From contig NZ_CP046919.1 of assembly GCF_011387195.1 (NCBI RefSeq), positions 806,001 to 870,000 on the forward strand: a stretch of DNA of 64,000 nt, written 5' to 3'. A program made the translations under genes and the position numbers. Below, one piece after another: positions 18,573 through 25,737 of this stretch (position 1 is its first letter; each line of letters begins with the position of its first letter). The notes below the pieces were generated by a model, which saw only the letters and a list, made by a program, of their open reading frames with translations, was not told where the DNA came from and made no database searches. Origin of the DNA: Streptococcus ruminicola (lineage in GTDB: Bacteria > Bacillota > Bacilli > Lactobacillales > Streptococcaceae).

Positions 18573-19023
18573 GACGTTTCCTTCCCAAATAAATTCCCAA
18601 TCCTGTCATCAAAATAAAAAAGCAAAAAACAGCAATCGAATTCAAATACGATTTCTTCTGAGATTGGTTCTCTTTAGCAACTTTATAACTCTCATCAACA
18701 TGATAATTAACAAATTGCTTTGACGTCACCTTCTCAGTATCTAAGCGATAATAAATTGTCTTTTTATTATCCTTCTTAAAAACAGAATGATTTGCAGTTG
18801 TTAGCATCTTCTTTTCTTTTTGATGTTCCTTATCAACAACTTCTTGTGTGCGATTTAAGAAAAGATTCGGCGCATAAAGCTCCTCAATGCTATTACCTGC
18901 TGACTTCTGTTTCGTGTTAGAAATAGAGTCCGTATTTAAATTTAGATTGCCGTTTTCTGCAAAAACGATGTGTGTGCTTAATAATAAACACAAAATATAA
19001 ATCCCCATTATCCCTTTTTTCAT
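18553..19023 (-). CDS. essA: Type VII secretion protein EssA
   Basis: A 156-residue membrane protein: N-terminal export segment (IMGIYILCLLLSTHIVFA), an external Lys/Asn-rich region, and a C-terminal helix (SIAVFCFFILMTGLGIYLG) with a short basic tail. Size and topology are those of EssA, a core T7SSb subunit. It is the first gene of the minus-strand operon, with its own promoter about 45 bp upstream, and it is divergent from esxA. Confidence 0.88.
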   Translation of the reverse strand: MKKGIMGIYILCLLLSTHIVFAENGNLNLNTDSISNTKQKSAGNSIEELYAPNLFLNRTQEVVDKEHQKEKKMLTTANHSVFKKDNKKTIYYRLDTEKVTSKQFVNYHVDESYKVAKENQSQKKSYLNSIAVFCFFILMTGLGIYLGRKRHGIRQH

Positions 19024-19069
19024 TTTCCTAAATGTCTATATTAAAATTCCCTTTCATGTGTGTCTCATA

Positions 19070-19098
19070 ATTATACCACTTTTTAAGCTATCTACCAA
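19070..19098 (-). promoter_or_regulatory. Promoter of the essA-led T7SS operon
   Basis: On the minus strand: TTGGTA (19098-19093), 17-bp spacer, TATAAT (19075-19070) preceded by TGG as an extended -10. Predicted transcription starts about 40 nt upstream of essA. Between this and the divergent esxA promoter (19099-19206) I see only AT-rich DNA. Confidence 0.75.
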
Positions 19099-19206
19099 TA
19101 GCAAAATAAGCCTTTTCACTCAAATATTTTGCCATATAAAACGATATCATAGGACCAATTTATTTATTCACCCGATGAAATAAAATTTATTTTTTGCGGT
19201 TTATAC

Positions 19207-19234
19207 TTTACAAAAAAAAATAAAAGCGTATAAT
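19207..19234 (+). promoter_or_regulatory. Promoter of esxA
   Basis: TTTACA, 16-bp spacer, TATAAT, with transcription expected near 19241. The ribosome site AAAGGAG precedes the ATG at 19267. esxA therefore has its own promoter separate from the secretion machinery. Confidence 0.75.
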
Positions 19235-19266
19235 TTAGAAAAAAATAAATTTTAAAGGAGATTTTT

Positions 19267-19560
19267 ATGGCCGCTATTAGCGTAACACCAGAACAACTTA
19301 AGGAGCAAGCTCAAGTTTACACTCGTTCAAAAGAACAAATTGAGCAAGCTATCCAATCTGTAAACAGCATGAACAGTCAAATTGCTGAAGAATGGAAAGG
19401 TCAAGCTTTCAACGCTTACCTTGAACAATACAACCAACTTTACACTCAAGTTCAAAAATTTAAAGAGTTGCTTGCAAGTATCAATCAACAATTAAACAAC
19501 TATGCTGAAACTGTTGCAGAACGTGACGCACAAGACTCTGCTTCATTCGGACTTAACTAA
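19267..19560 (+). CDS. esxA: WXG100 secreted protein EsxA
   Basis: A 97-residue helical hairpin protein secreted by the T7SSb. The central turn has the WXG motif (EEWKGQAF, near residue 41), flanked by two long helices rich in Gln/Glu. The C-terminus ends DAQDSASFGLN; a YxxxD/E-type export motif fits YAETVAE. EsxA is both a substrate and needed for secretion of other substrates. It is alone on the plus strand, divergent from essA, with its own promoter and terminator. Confidence 0.95.
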   Translation: MAAISVTPEQLKEQAQVYTRSKEQIEQAIQSVNSMNSQIAEEWKGQAFNAYLEQYNQLYTQVQKFKELLASINQQLNNYAETVAERDAQDSASFGLN

Positions 19561-19570
19561 TTTGTTCTGG

Positions 19571-19620
19571 CAAGGTGGACTGGGAGACTGTTAAAAATAT
19601 CATTAACAGAATCCACCTTT
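19571..19620 (+). other. Nested inverted repeat in the esxA 3' untranslated region
   Basis: Outer arms AAGGTGGA and TCCACCTT enclose inner arms CTGTTAA and TTAACAG. The RNA would fold as a two-part stem ahead of the terminator, a possible mRNA-stability element. Confidence 0.5.
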
Positions 19621-19641
19621 TCCAAAATTTGATTTCAACAG

Positions 19642-19674
19642 CTACTGTAAACCTAAGTTTACAGTAGTTTTTTT
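19642..19674 (+). terminator. Rho-independent terminator of esxA
   Basis: A perfect 11-bp stem CTACTGTAAAC / GTTTACAGTAG with a 4-nt loop, followed by seven T. Confidence 0.9.
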
Positions 19675-19701
19675 ATCTTTACACTCTATATTTTTATAAT
19701 A

Positions 19702-19790
19702 TATAAAATTTTTATACATTATGCTTGACTTTTCGATTAAGCTAATTTATAGTTTATATATAAAATAATTATATATAAAAATTTTATATA
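19702..19790 (+). promoter_or_regulatory. Promoter and three palindromic operators of the PadR operon
   Basis: TTGACT (19725-19730), 17-bp spacer, TATAGT (19748-19753). Around it are three related palindromes: TATAAAA-T-TTTTATA (19702-19716), TATATATAA-N5-TTATATATA (19755-19777) and TATATAAAA-A-TTTTATATA (19772-19790). Such AT palindromes flanking the promoter of a padR gene suggest autorepression by the encoded PadR protein. Confidence 0.65.
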
Positions 19791-19810
19791 TTGTCAGAAA
19801 GGAATTTGCT

Positions 19811-20137
19811 ATGTATTTTCCAACTTCTGCGACGGTTATTGAATTTCTTATCCTAGCGATTGTTGATAAAGAAGATTCTTACGGTTACGCTATTAGTCAC
19901 ACTATCAAAAAGGTAGCTAACATCAAAGAATCAACACTTTATCCCATCTTAAAGAAACTCGAAAAAGCAGGTTATTTAAACACCTACCAACAAGAATACC
20001 AAGGTCGCAAACGTAAATATTACACCACTACAGAAAGCGGTAAACAGCAGCTCACCTTTCTAAAGGGTGAGTGGCAATTGTACACCACTAAAATCGATGA
20101 CATTGTCGAAGGGAGATTAGAGGATGACGAAAAGTGA
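19811..20137 (+). CDS. PadR-family transcriptional regulator
   Basis: A 108-residue winged-helix regulator: KEDSYGYAISHTIKKVANIKES is the PadR N-terminal recognition region, followed by TLYPILKKLEKAGYL and the wing GRKRKYYTTTESGK. The start ATG follows AGAAAGGA. It overlaps the DUF1700 gene by 14 nt. PadR-DUF1700-DUF4097 is a recurrent three-gene arrangement in Firmicutes linked to envelope stress. Operator-like palindromes surround its promoter, so autoregulation is likely. Confidence 0.9.
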   Translation: MYFPTSATVIEFLILAIVDKEDSYGYAISHTIKKVANIKESTLYPILKKLEKAGYLNTYQQEYQGRKRKYYTTTESGKQQLTFLKGEWQLYTTKIDDIVEGRLEDDEK

Positions 20138-20708
20138 GTATTTGGCAAAATTAGATAAATACCTCAAAAAATTGCCAAAAGAGGATTATCTGGAAGCAAT
20201 GGACTATTTCAGAGAATATTTCGATGAAGCTGGTCCTGAAAACGAAGAAGAAGTTATTGCTGAACTTGGAGCACCAAAAGATGCAGCTCATGATATTATC
20301 AGTCGATTACTCGATGAAAAAATCGTTGAGGATGAAAAATCCCCTAAAAACAGAGCTGTCATTATCTGGATTGCTATCTTAGCTATTCTAGCTAGCCCAG
20401 TTGCCCTACCACTCATTTTGGCACTACTTATGGTTATTATTACCATTTTGGCGATTGGGATTGCCATTATAGCTATGGTACTAGCTCTAGGAGTTGCCCT
20501 TTTAACATCTGGCGTTTACATGTTGGTTGACAGTTGGTCTTACCTCAGTATCGCCCCATCAACAACAGCCTTGGGAGTTGGCTTGGGACTTCTATCACTC
20601 GGATTAGCACTACTAGCTCTTTTAGCTGCTGGTGCTGTTGGGAAATTCGCAGTAAAAAGTATCAGCAAATTAATTCAAAAAGCGGCAAGTAAAAGGAGAA
20701 AATCATGA
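20124..20708 (+). CDS. DUF1700 (HAAS-type) membrane protein
   Basis: A 194-residue protein. The N-terminal ~70 residues are the DUF1700/HAAS helical domain (YLKKLPKEDYLEAMDYFREY; EVIAELGAPKDAAHDII), followed by three to four strongly hydrophobic helices and a short basic tail. It probably acts in membrane signalling together with the DUF4097 protein downstream, which it overlaps by 4 nt (ATGA). Confidence 0.85.
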   Translation: MTKSEYLAKLDKYLKKLPKEDYLEAMDYFREYFDEAGPENEEEVIAELGAPKDAAHDIISRLLDEKIVEDEKSPKNRAVIIWIAILAILASPVALPLILALLMVIITILAIGIAIIAMVLALGVALLTSGVYMLVDSWSYLSIAPSTTALGVGLGLLSLGLALLALLAAGAVGKFAVKSISKLIQKAASKRRKS

Positions 20709-21613
20709 AAAAGTGGACAAAAATTGTTTTAGGTATCGGGATTGGAGCTAGTTTAGCAGGAGCCGGGCTAGCTGGCGTCGGCTTAGCAACTGGAGGTTTA
20801 ACAAAACTCAACCAAAAATACGAAGTGAAAGCTAAAATCAAACACCACAAAGCAACCCTTGAAACATTTGATAAAATTGATATCAATGCAACAGCTTTTG
20901 ATGTCACAATCGCAAAAGAAAACATTGACAAGCCTTTTATCTCCTACTCTGACAGTAAAAAACTTCCTGTTTCTTACCAAGTCACTAAAGATGGGACATT
21001 AGCTGTTAAACAAACAGGCAGCTGGAATGGTAACCACAGATCTTCCATTAACCTTATCAGTTTAGCTGACCTTATTAACCTAGCGAAAACTGGGACAGTA
21101 ACCAATAAACATACCATTATTATCTCTGTTCCTGAAAATACAGACATTCAGTCCATCAAAACTAACCTAAAAGTTGGTGACCTCCAAGTAAAAAATATCC
21201 ATGCTGATTACGCTAATATCGAACTCAATGCTGGAGATTTGGATTTTACCAATTGTGCCTTTAAATCAGGAAAAAGTACACTCTCTGTCGGGGACGCTTA
21301 CTTCCAAGATTCTGATTTTACCAACTTCTCTCTAACAACCAACACGGGTGATATTGATATTGAAAATGGTAAATTAACCGACTCAAGTATTAACCTTTCA
21401 ATCGGAGATTTTTCAGCCAATGCTATTTCATTTGAAGGTATAAATAACTTATCTAATTCAACCGGCGACATCGACATCACTTTAGCTGATAAAAACCTTA
21501 CTGTACAATCAAGCCATAGTATGGGAGACAGTGATATCTCAAGTTCCCTAATTCCTTCAACCAAAAACATCCTAAAAGTTGACGGTAATACCGGTGACAT
21601 TACTATTAATTAA
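20705..21613 (+). CDS. DUF4097-family (LiaG/YvlB-type) protein
   Basis: A 302-residue protein with an N-terminal anchor (IVLGIGIGASLAGAGLAGVG) and a predicted external right-handed beta-repeat region typical of DUF4097: repeating units such as GDLQVKNI, GDLDFTN, GDAYFQDSDF, GDIDIENG, GDFSAN and GDIDITL. It is the third gene of the PadR operon and is thought to function at the envelope. It ends in a strong terminator. Confidence 0.85.
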   Translation: MKKWTKIVLGIGIGASLAGAGLAGVGLATGGLTKLNQKYEVKAKIKHHKATLETFDKIDINATAFDVTIAKENIDKPFISYSDSKKLPVSYQVTKDGTLAVKQTGSWNGNHRSSINLISLADLINLAKTGTVTNKHTIIISVPENTDIQSIKTNLKVGDLQVKNIHADYANIELNAGDLDFTNCAFKSGKSTLSVGDAYFQDSDFTNFSLTTNTGDIDIENGKLTDSSINLSIGDFSANAISFEGINNLSNSTGDIDITLADKNLTVQSSHSMGDSDISSSLIPSTKNILKVDGNTGDITIN

Positions 21614-21616
21614 ACT

Positions 21617-21644
21617 AAAAAGGTGCCGTGTCGGCACCTTTTTT
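21617..21644 (+). terminator. Rho-independent terminator of the PadR operon
   Basis: AGGTGCCG / CGGCACCT stem with a 3-nt loop, A4 before and T6 after. With its symmetrical A/T flanks it could also serve the minus-strand DUF1304 gene. Confidence 0.92.
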
Positions 21645-21649
21645 ATATC

Positions 21650-22003
21650 TTAAAATAAAAATGTTAATAAGGCTAAAATAGCTAAACCACCTTGTTTAAT
21701 AATAATTTTTCGATCAGCAGTCACACTACCATAAAGAGCTGCCAGAACAACATTCAAAAGGAAAATGACCACAACAGTTGCATTTCCTGTAAAGATACCG
21801 TAAAGCAAAAAGACAGCAATCAAACCATTATAAATTCCTTGGTTTTTAAATAGATTGGTTACAGATTCACGTTGCAGCTCTTCTTCTGACATGTTAAAGA
21901 CACGCGCTGTTGCTTTAGACTGTGTCGCAAATGTCTCTAAATACATAATATAAAAATGTTCCAAAGCTACTAAAGCAGCTAAAATCAGTGTAATAATTGA
22001 CAT
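21650..22003 (-). CDS. DUF1304-family membrane protein
   Basis: A 117-residue protein with four hydrophobic helices and the DUF1304 hallmarks: an N-terminal ALVALEHFYIMYLE helix and NQGIYNGLIAVFLL in the middle. Family members are about 115-120 residues and of unknown function. It is monocistronic with a good promoter (TTGAAG-17-TATACT, 22116-22088) and a palindrome TTTACA-N4-TGTAAA 31 bp upstream of its start. Confidence 0.85.
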   Translation of the reverse strand: MSIITLILAALVALEHFYIMYLETFATQSKATARVFNMSEEELQRESVTNLFKNQGIYNGLIAVFLLYGIFTGNATVVVIFLLNVVLAALYGSVTADRKIIIKQGGLAILALLTFLF

Positions 22004-22033
22004 ATTTTCTCCTCTTTCTCATAATCTACAGAT

Positions 22034-22049
22034 TTTACACACCTGTAAA
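22034..22049. promoter_or_regulatory. TTTACA-N4-TGTAAA operator upstream of the DUF1304 gene
   Basis: TTTACACACCTGTAAA is a perfect 6-4-6 palindrome. It is followed after 5 bp by CGTAAACGTTTCTAAA, a partial second site with a cre-like core. The same arrangement occurs upstream of the GRP sugar transporter gene at 48950-48986. The regulator is unknown. Confidence 0.5.
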
Positions 22050-22087
22050 CTCATCGTAAACGTTTCTAAATTAATCGACTTTTGTTA

Positions 22088-22116
22088 AGTATACAAAAGC
22101 TTAAGACATTCTTCAA
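22088..22116 (-). promoter_or_regulatory. Promoter of the DUF1304 gene
   Basis: Minus strand: TTGAAG, 17-bp spacer, TATACT (22093-22088). The palindrome at 22034-22049 would lie downstream of the start point, where a bound protein could block elongation. Confidence 0.6.
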
Positions 22117-22130
22117 ATGATTTGCCTACA

Positions 22131-22162
22131 AAAAAACAGAGGATAGGAAACCTATCACTCTG
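22131..22162 (-). terminator. Rho-independent terminator of the YhgE/Pip gene
   Basis: Minus strand: CAGAG.GATAGG pairs with CCTATC.TCTG around a short loop, followed by seven T. The stem begins inside the last codons of the gene. Confidence 0.8.
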
Positions 22163-24998
22163 CATCTTGTTTTCTATAAATGACAAGACCTAAGACCATG
22201 AAGGCAAGAAGGAAACCAGTTAGAACAGCTACTTCTTTGCCGTTTGAGCATGTCATTGAAATGGTTTGACGTAAACCTAAAACAATGTAAGACATTGGCA
22301 TATATGGATGTACAACTTGGAAGAATTTCGGACTAAGTTCAATTGGATATGATCCACCTGCAGACCCTACTTGTAAGAGCAACATAAGCAATGAAGCAAA
22401 TGAACCATAGCGGTTATCCCAACCGACCAAGGCTGTAACAAGTGCCATCAATGTCCATCCACTCAAGATGATGAAGAGAAGTGTTTGCCAACCATAGTTA
22501 GCTTCAACTCCAAGAAATTGGATAGCTACATAAAGAATGATTGAACCTGCTGTTGAAATCAAACCATTGATGAATAATTTTTGTTTTGCCCATTCAAAGC
22601 GATTCTTAACAGGACGACCAGATAATGAATCAGCGAAGATTACGTTTGTTGAAAGAGCAACAACCATAAGTGACACAGCAATCATGTAAGGCGCCATACC
22701 AATACCATTTGTTTTCACGCTATCTTTATCCTTAGCTGTTGTAGAAACAGGTTCAGAAACAAGTTTTGCATTCTTACCATCCACAGAGACAAGTGATAAT
22801 TGGTGACTTGCATCAGAAAGTGACGTTGTCAATGTTGTCAACCCATTTGTCAATGTTGTCAACCCATTTGTCAATGTGCCACTACCAGCAGCCAATTTGC
22901 TTGAACCAGAAGCTAATTCTTGTGCCCCTGATTGTAATTGCTTAGCACCACTATTTAGCTTATCATTGTTTGAAGCTAACTTGTTAGCACCTGATGCTGC
23001 TTCACTTGCACCGCTTCTTAACTCATCACTTTTAGAATCGAGTTGATTAGCGCCATCTGTTGCTTTTTTAACACCGCCAGCTACTGCCTTACCACCGCTC
23101 ACTAATTCTTCATTTTTCGCAGCTAAAGCTGAAGTTGCAAATTGAGCTTGAGCAAGACCATTACTTAATTCAGGACTCTTAGTAACTAATTGTCCTAATC
23201 CAGATTGTAAAACACCAGCACCAGCAATTAATTGAGCATTATTAGAAACAAGTGCATCGCTACCTGAGCTCAATTGAGAAGCTACAGATAGTAACGCTTC
23301 ATTATTACCAGTTATTTGGTTAGCTCCTGCAGTTAATTGTTCAACAGCTGCTGTATAGCTAGAAATACCTGAAACCAAAGCTGGAATACCTTGATCTGAT
23401 GTCAAACCGGCTTTAAATTGTGTCAAACCATTTACTAATTGTTGACTTCCTGCACTAGCAGTTGAAGCATTCGCTTTTAAGGCAGCTACTTTATCAAGAA
23501 GAGATGATAAATTCGTTAATTGTGCTGATAAATCTTGAAGTGAGGCAAGCTGTGTTTGAATACCTGAAATTTGACTTGTTAAATTATTTGCAGTTGTTGC
23601 ACCAGCACTATTAGTGATAGCAGCATCAATTTCAGCTTGTTGTTCTGGGCTAAGACCTTGGTAAGCAGACGTTGACTGTACTGCTGCCAAGTCTGAACTG
23701 TTAATAGATGAAATCGCTGAACTCATCGCAGACAAATTTTGTCCAAGTTGATTTAGATTATTAAGATTTTCTTGTAATCGTGAAGTGTCTGGCAAGCTTG
23801 TATTATTTAGTTCATTTTGAATGGCTTGTAAGCCGTTATTTAGGCTAGTCGCACCTGCAATCAATTGATCTAGATTATTGCTACTTTCTGTTTGTAATTG
23901 ATTAATACCATCAGTTAAATCTTTAGATTTAGCATTTAATTGAGTCAAACCTGCTGAAAGCTGACTTACGCCGTTAGTATATGAAGTTACTGCTGTTTCA
24001 AAGGCAGATTGACCTGCTGAGATTTTTGAAACACCATTGGTATAGGTCATCAAACCTCCTGATAAAGCATTCATACCAACCGAGGCCTGATTAACACCGC
24101 CTGCATATGCATTAAAACCTTGCGTCAATCGAGGCATTCCATTGGCGACTTGACCTTCAACAGTGGTATACTCTGACACACCTGCTGATAATTTATTAGC
24201 ACCAGCCAATAACTCTGGTAACCCTGCTGATAATTGTCCTACACCATTAGTATATGCTGAAACACCTCCAGAGAGTTTGTCAAGACCAGGTGCTAGTTTT
24301 CCAACACCAGCTGTATATTCACCAAGACCATTGGCAAGTGTTGTTGAGCCATCAGCAAGTTGTTGGCTTCCTGATGCGGCTTTATTAAGGTTATCTGTAA
24401 TGGTTTGGCTACCTGATTCAAGCTTTTGACTTCCATCAACCAGTTGTGTTCCACCATCACTAGCCTTTTTCAAACCATCTTGAAGACTAGTCATACTTTT
24501 GAAGACTGCTTTCGTATAAGTCTTCGTGATATTTTCTGAGACAGTATCCTTAAGCTTAGTCATTGCTGATTCACTCATTTTTGAAGCAACCACACTACGA
24601 CCAGCTGTTGTCTGATATTTAATGTTTAGTTTCTTCGGTTTATCTGTTAGCAAGCTTGAAGCTTTCTCTGACAAATCTTCTGGCAAAGTGATAACCATAT
24701 AGTAGTCACCATCTTTTAAGCCTTTATCAGCTTTTTTCTGACTAACAAAATGATAATCGAGAGCTTTATTTTTAGACATGCTGTCTACCATGTCGTCACC
24801 GATTGTTAATTTCTTGTCATTAAGCGTTGCTGTCTTGTCTTCATTTACAACTGCCACTGGTAAGTTATCTAAACTACCGTAAGGGTCCCACATAGAGCCT
24901 ATAAATGACAAGTTATAAAGAGCTGGCACAAGCGCAACCCCAATCATTGTTACCCAAAGTTTGGGACTTTTAATAAGTGCTTTTAATTCTTCTAACAT
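22155..24998 (-). CDS. YhgE/Pip-family membrane protein
   Basis: A 947-residue membrane protein. The start is the ATG at 24998 with AGGAG upstream. One N-terminal helix (LWVTMIGVALVPALYNLSF) precedes a conserved external domain (VAVVNEDKTA; YYMVITLPEDLSEKAS). A very long external region of short repeats follows, of the type YTNGVxQLSAGL and LASGSSKLAAGS. The C-terminus has about five helices (MIAVSLMVVALSTNVIF to VLTGFLLAFMVLGLVIY). The family includes the Lactococcus phage infection protein and is related to T7SS EsaA. It is divergent from a TetR regulator with operator-like sites between them. Confidence 0.88.
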   Translation of the reverse strand: MLEELKALIKSPKLWVTMIGVALVPALYNLSFIGSMWDPYGSLDNLPVAVVNEDKTATLNDKKLTIGDDMVDSMSKNKALDYHFVSQKKADKGLKDGDYYMVITLPEDLSEKASSLLTDKPKKLNIKYQTTAGRSVVASKMSESAMTKLKDTVSENITKTYTKAVFKSMTSLQDGLKKASDGGTQLVDGSQKLESGSQTITDNLNKAASGSQQLADGSTTLANGLGEYTAGVGKLAPGLDKLSGGVSAYTNGVGQLSAGLPELLAGANKLSAGVSEYTTVEGQVANGMPRLTQGFNAYAGGVNQASVGMNALSGGLMTYTNGVSKISAGQSAFETAVTSYTNGVSQLSAGLTQLNAKSKDLTDGINQLQTESSNNLDQLIAGATSLNNGLQAIQNELNNTSLPDTSRLQENLNNLNQLGQNLSAMSSAISSINSSDLAAVQSTSAYQGLSPEQQAEIDAAITNSAGATTANNLTSQISGIQTQLASLQDLSAQLTNLSSLLDKVAALKANASTASAGSQQLVNGLTQFKAGLTSDQGIPALVSGISSYTAAVEQLTAGANQITGNNEALLSVASQLSSGSDALVSNNAQLIAGAGVLQSGLGQLVTKSPELSNGLAQAQFATSALAAKNEELVSGGKAVAGGVKKATDGANQLDSKSDELRSGASEAASGANKLASNNDKLNSGAKQLQSGAQELASGSSKLAAGSGTLTNGLTTLTNGLTTLTTSLSDASHQLSLVSVDGKNAKLVSEPVSTTAKDKDSVKTNGIGMAPYMIAVSLMVVALSTNVIFADSLSGRPVKNRFEWAKQKLFINGLISTAGSIILYVAIQFLGVEANYGWQTLLFIILSGWTLMALVTALVGWDNRYGSFASLLMLLLQVGSAGGSYPIELSPKFFQVVHPYMPMSYIVLGLRQTISMTCSNGKEVAVLTGFLLAFMVLGLVIYRKQDAE
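22831..22872 (-). repeat. 21-bp in-frame tandem repeat inside the YhgE/Pip gene
   Basis: Two identical 21-bp units, then a partial third, encode TTLTNGL twice. The rest of the repeat region is diverged, so this is a recent duplication or a slippage site. Confidence 0.85.
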
Positions 24999-25010
24999 AT
25001 TTTCTCCTAA

Positions 25011-25030
25011 TTTAGACACACTGTTCAAAA
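25011..25030. promoter_or_regulatory. TetR operator candidate 1 (yhgE leader)
   Basis: TTTAGACA-CAC-TGTTCAAAA is an inverted repeat just downstream of the yhgE start point. It matches the site at 25089-25109 (consensus TTTdGACA-N3-TGTyhAAA). Confidence 0.6.
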
Positions 25031-25045
25031 ATTATGATAAAATAT

Positions 25046-25073
25046 ATTATACAAGGATATGAAATAATTTCAA
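25046..25073 (-). promoter_or_regulatory. Promoter of the YhgE/Pip gene
   Basis: Minus strand: TTGAAA (25073-25068), 16-bp spacer, TATAAT (25051-25046). It lies between the two operator candidates. Confidence 0.7.
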
Positions 25074-25088
25074 GACAAAAGAAGGAGA

Positions 25089-25109
25089 TTTTGGACACTC
25101 TGTCTAAAA
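25089..25109. promoter_or_regulatory. TetR operator candidate 2
   Basis: TTTTGGACA-CTC-TGTCTAAAA is a near-perfect inverted repeat upstream of the yhgE -35 and just upstream of the tetR coding region. Part of the motif recurs as AAAGTGTTCAAAAG at 25107-25120. Confidence 0.6.
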
Positions 25110-25129
25110 GTGTTCAAAAGAAATTGTTT

Positions 25130-25666
25130 ATGGCACATGACAACCGCAAAGCAAACACTAAGAGGGCTATTCAAGAAGCTATGGTTAGCCTCTTAAAAAC
25201 AGAAAGTTTTGATGATATTACAACGATTAAGTTGGCCAAAGAAGCTGGTATTAGCCGCTCTAGCTTCTACACTCATTACAAGGATAAGTTTGAGTTAATT
25301 GATTCTTGTCAACAAACGCTCTTTAATCAGGTTGAATACATTTTTGAAAAACACGAAGGCAATAAAGCACAAGCCTTTTTGGAAATTTTTGAATTTCTAA
25401 AACGTGAGCAGCTCTTATCTGCCTTGATTTCAGCTAACGGAACTCGTGAATTCCAAGCTTTTATCATTAATAAAGTACGTATTTTCATTAATACTGATTT
25501 ACAAGACCGTTTTGGCCGTGACGAATTAAGCCCTGTCGAGAGAGAGTACAGCAGTATTTACTTCGCCTATGCCTTTTTCGGCCTTTGCCAATCTTGGATT
25601 GCTAAAGGTAAAAAAGAATCACCACGCCAAATGACTAATCTCATTCTAAAACTTTTGCCGCTTTAA
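25130..25666 (+). CDS. TetR/AcrR-family regulator, divergent from YhgE/Pip
   Basis: A 178-residue regulator from the ATG at 25130. HTH near residues 25-50: ITTIKLAKEAGISRSSFYTHYKDK. The C-terminal domain resembles the TetR_C_8 type that commonly accompanies yhgE genes. The start is uncertain: no strong ribosome site precedes 25130, while GAAGGAG at 25081-25087 sits only 3 nt before an in-frame TTG at 25091, and an ATG at 25034 would place the operators inside the coding region. It probably represses yhgE and itself. Its terminator has been split by an IS element. Confidence 0.85.
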   Translation: MAHDNRKANTKRAIQEAMVSLLKTESFDDITTIKLAKEAGISRSSFYTHYKDKFELIDSCQQTLFNQVEYIFEKHEGNKAQAFLEIFEFLKREQLLSALISANGTREFQAFIINKVRIFINTDLQDRFGRDELSPVEREYSSIYFAYAFFGLCQSWIAKGKKESPRQMTNLILKLLPL

Positions 25667-25670
25667 CAAA

Positions 25671-25683
25671 AACCACCATAACG
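25671..25683 (+). terminator. Left half of the tetR terminator, interrupted by the IS element
   Basis: AACCACCATAACG precedes the IS, and AACGGTGGCTTTTTT follows it (27120-27134). Removing the IS and one AACG copy restores CCACC-ATAAC-GGTGG followed by a C and six T, a terminator just after the tetR stop. Confidence 0.7.
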
Positions 25684-25709
25684 TGACCTGCACCCCAAAA
25701 GTTAGACAA
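25684..25709 (+). repeat. Left terminal inverted repeat of the IS
   Basis: Matches the reverse complement of 27094-27119, notably in the shared core CCCnAAAAGTTnGACAA. It overlaps the leader hairpin of the transposase gene. Confidence 0.85.
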
Positions 25710-25735
25710 AAAATCTAACGATTGGGGTGCTTTTT
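25691..25735 (+). promoter_or_regulatory. Hairpin at the IS left end masking the orfA ribosome site
   Basis: CACCCCAA pairs with TTGGGGTG and GTTAGA with TCTAAC, followed by CTTTTT. It looks like a terminator, and the only ribosome-site-like sequence before the orfA ATG (GGGGTG, 25724-25729) is in its 3' arm. It would damp transposase made from read-through of a neighbouring gene. Confidence 0.6.
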
Positions 25736-25737
25736 GT

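Noticed and set aside
22800..24450. Repetitive DNA resembling an array
   Set aside because: The repeats are in frame and encode degenerate YTNGV/LSAG-type protein repeats of the YhgE stalk; there are no constant repeats with unique spacers, so it is not a CRISPR array.
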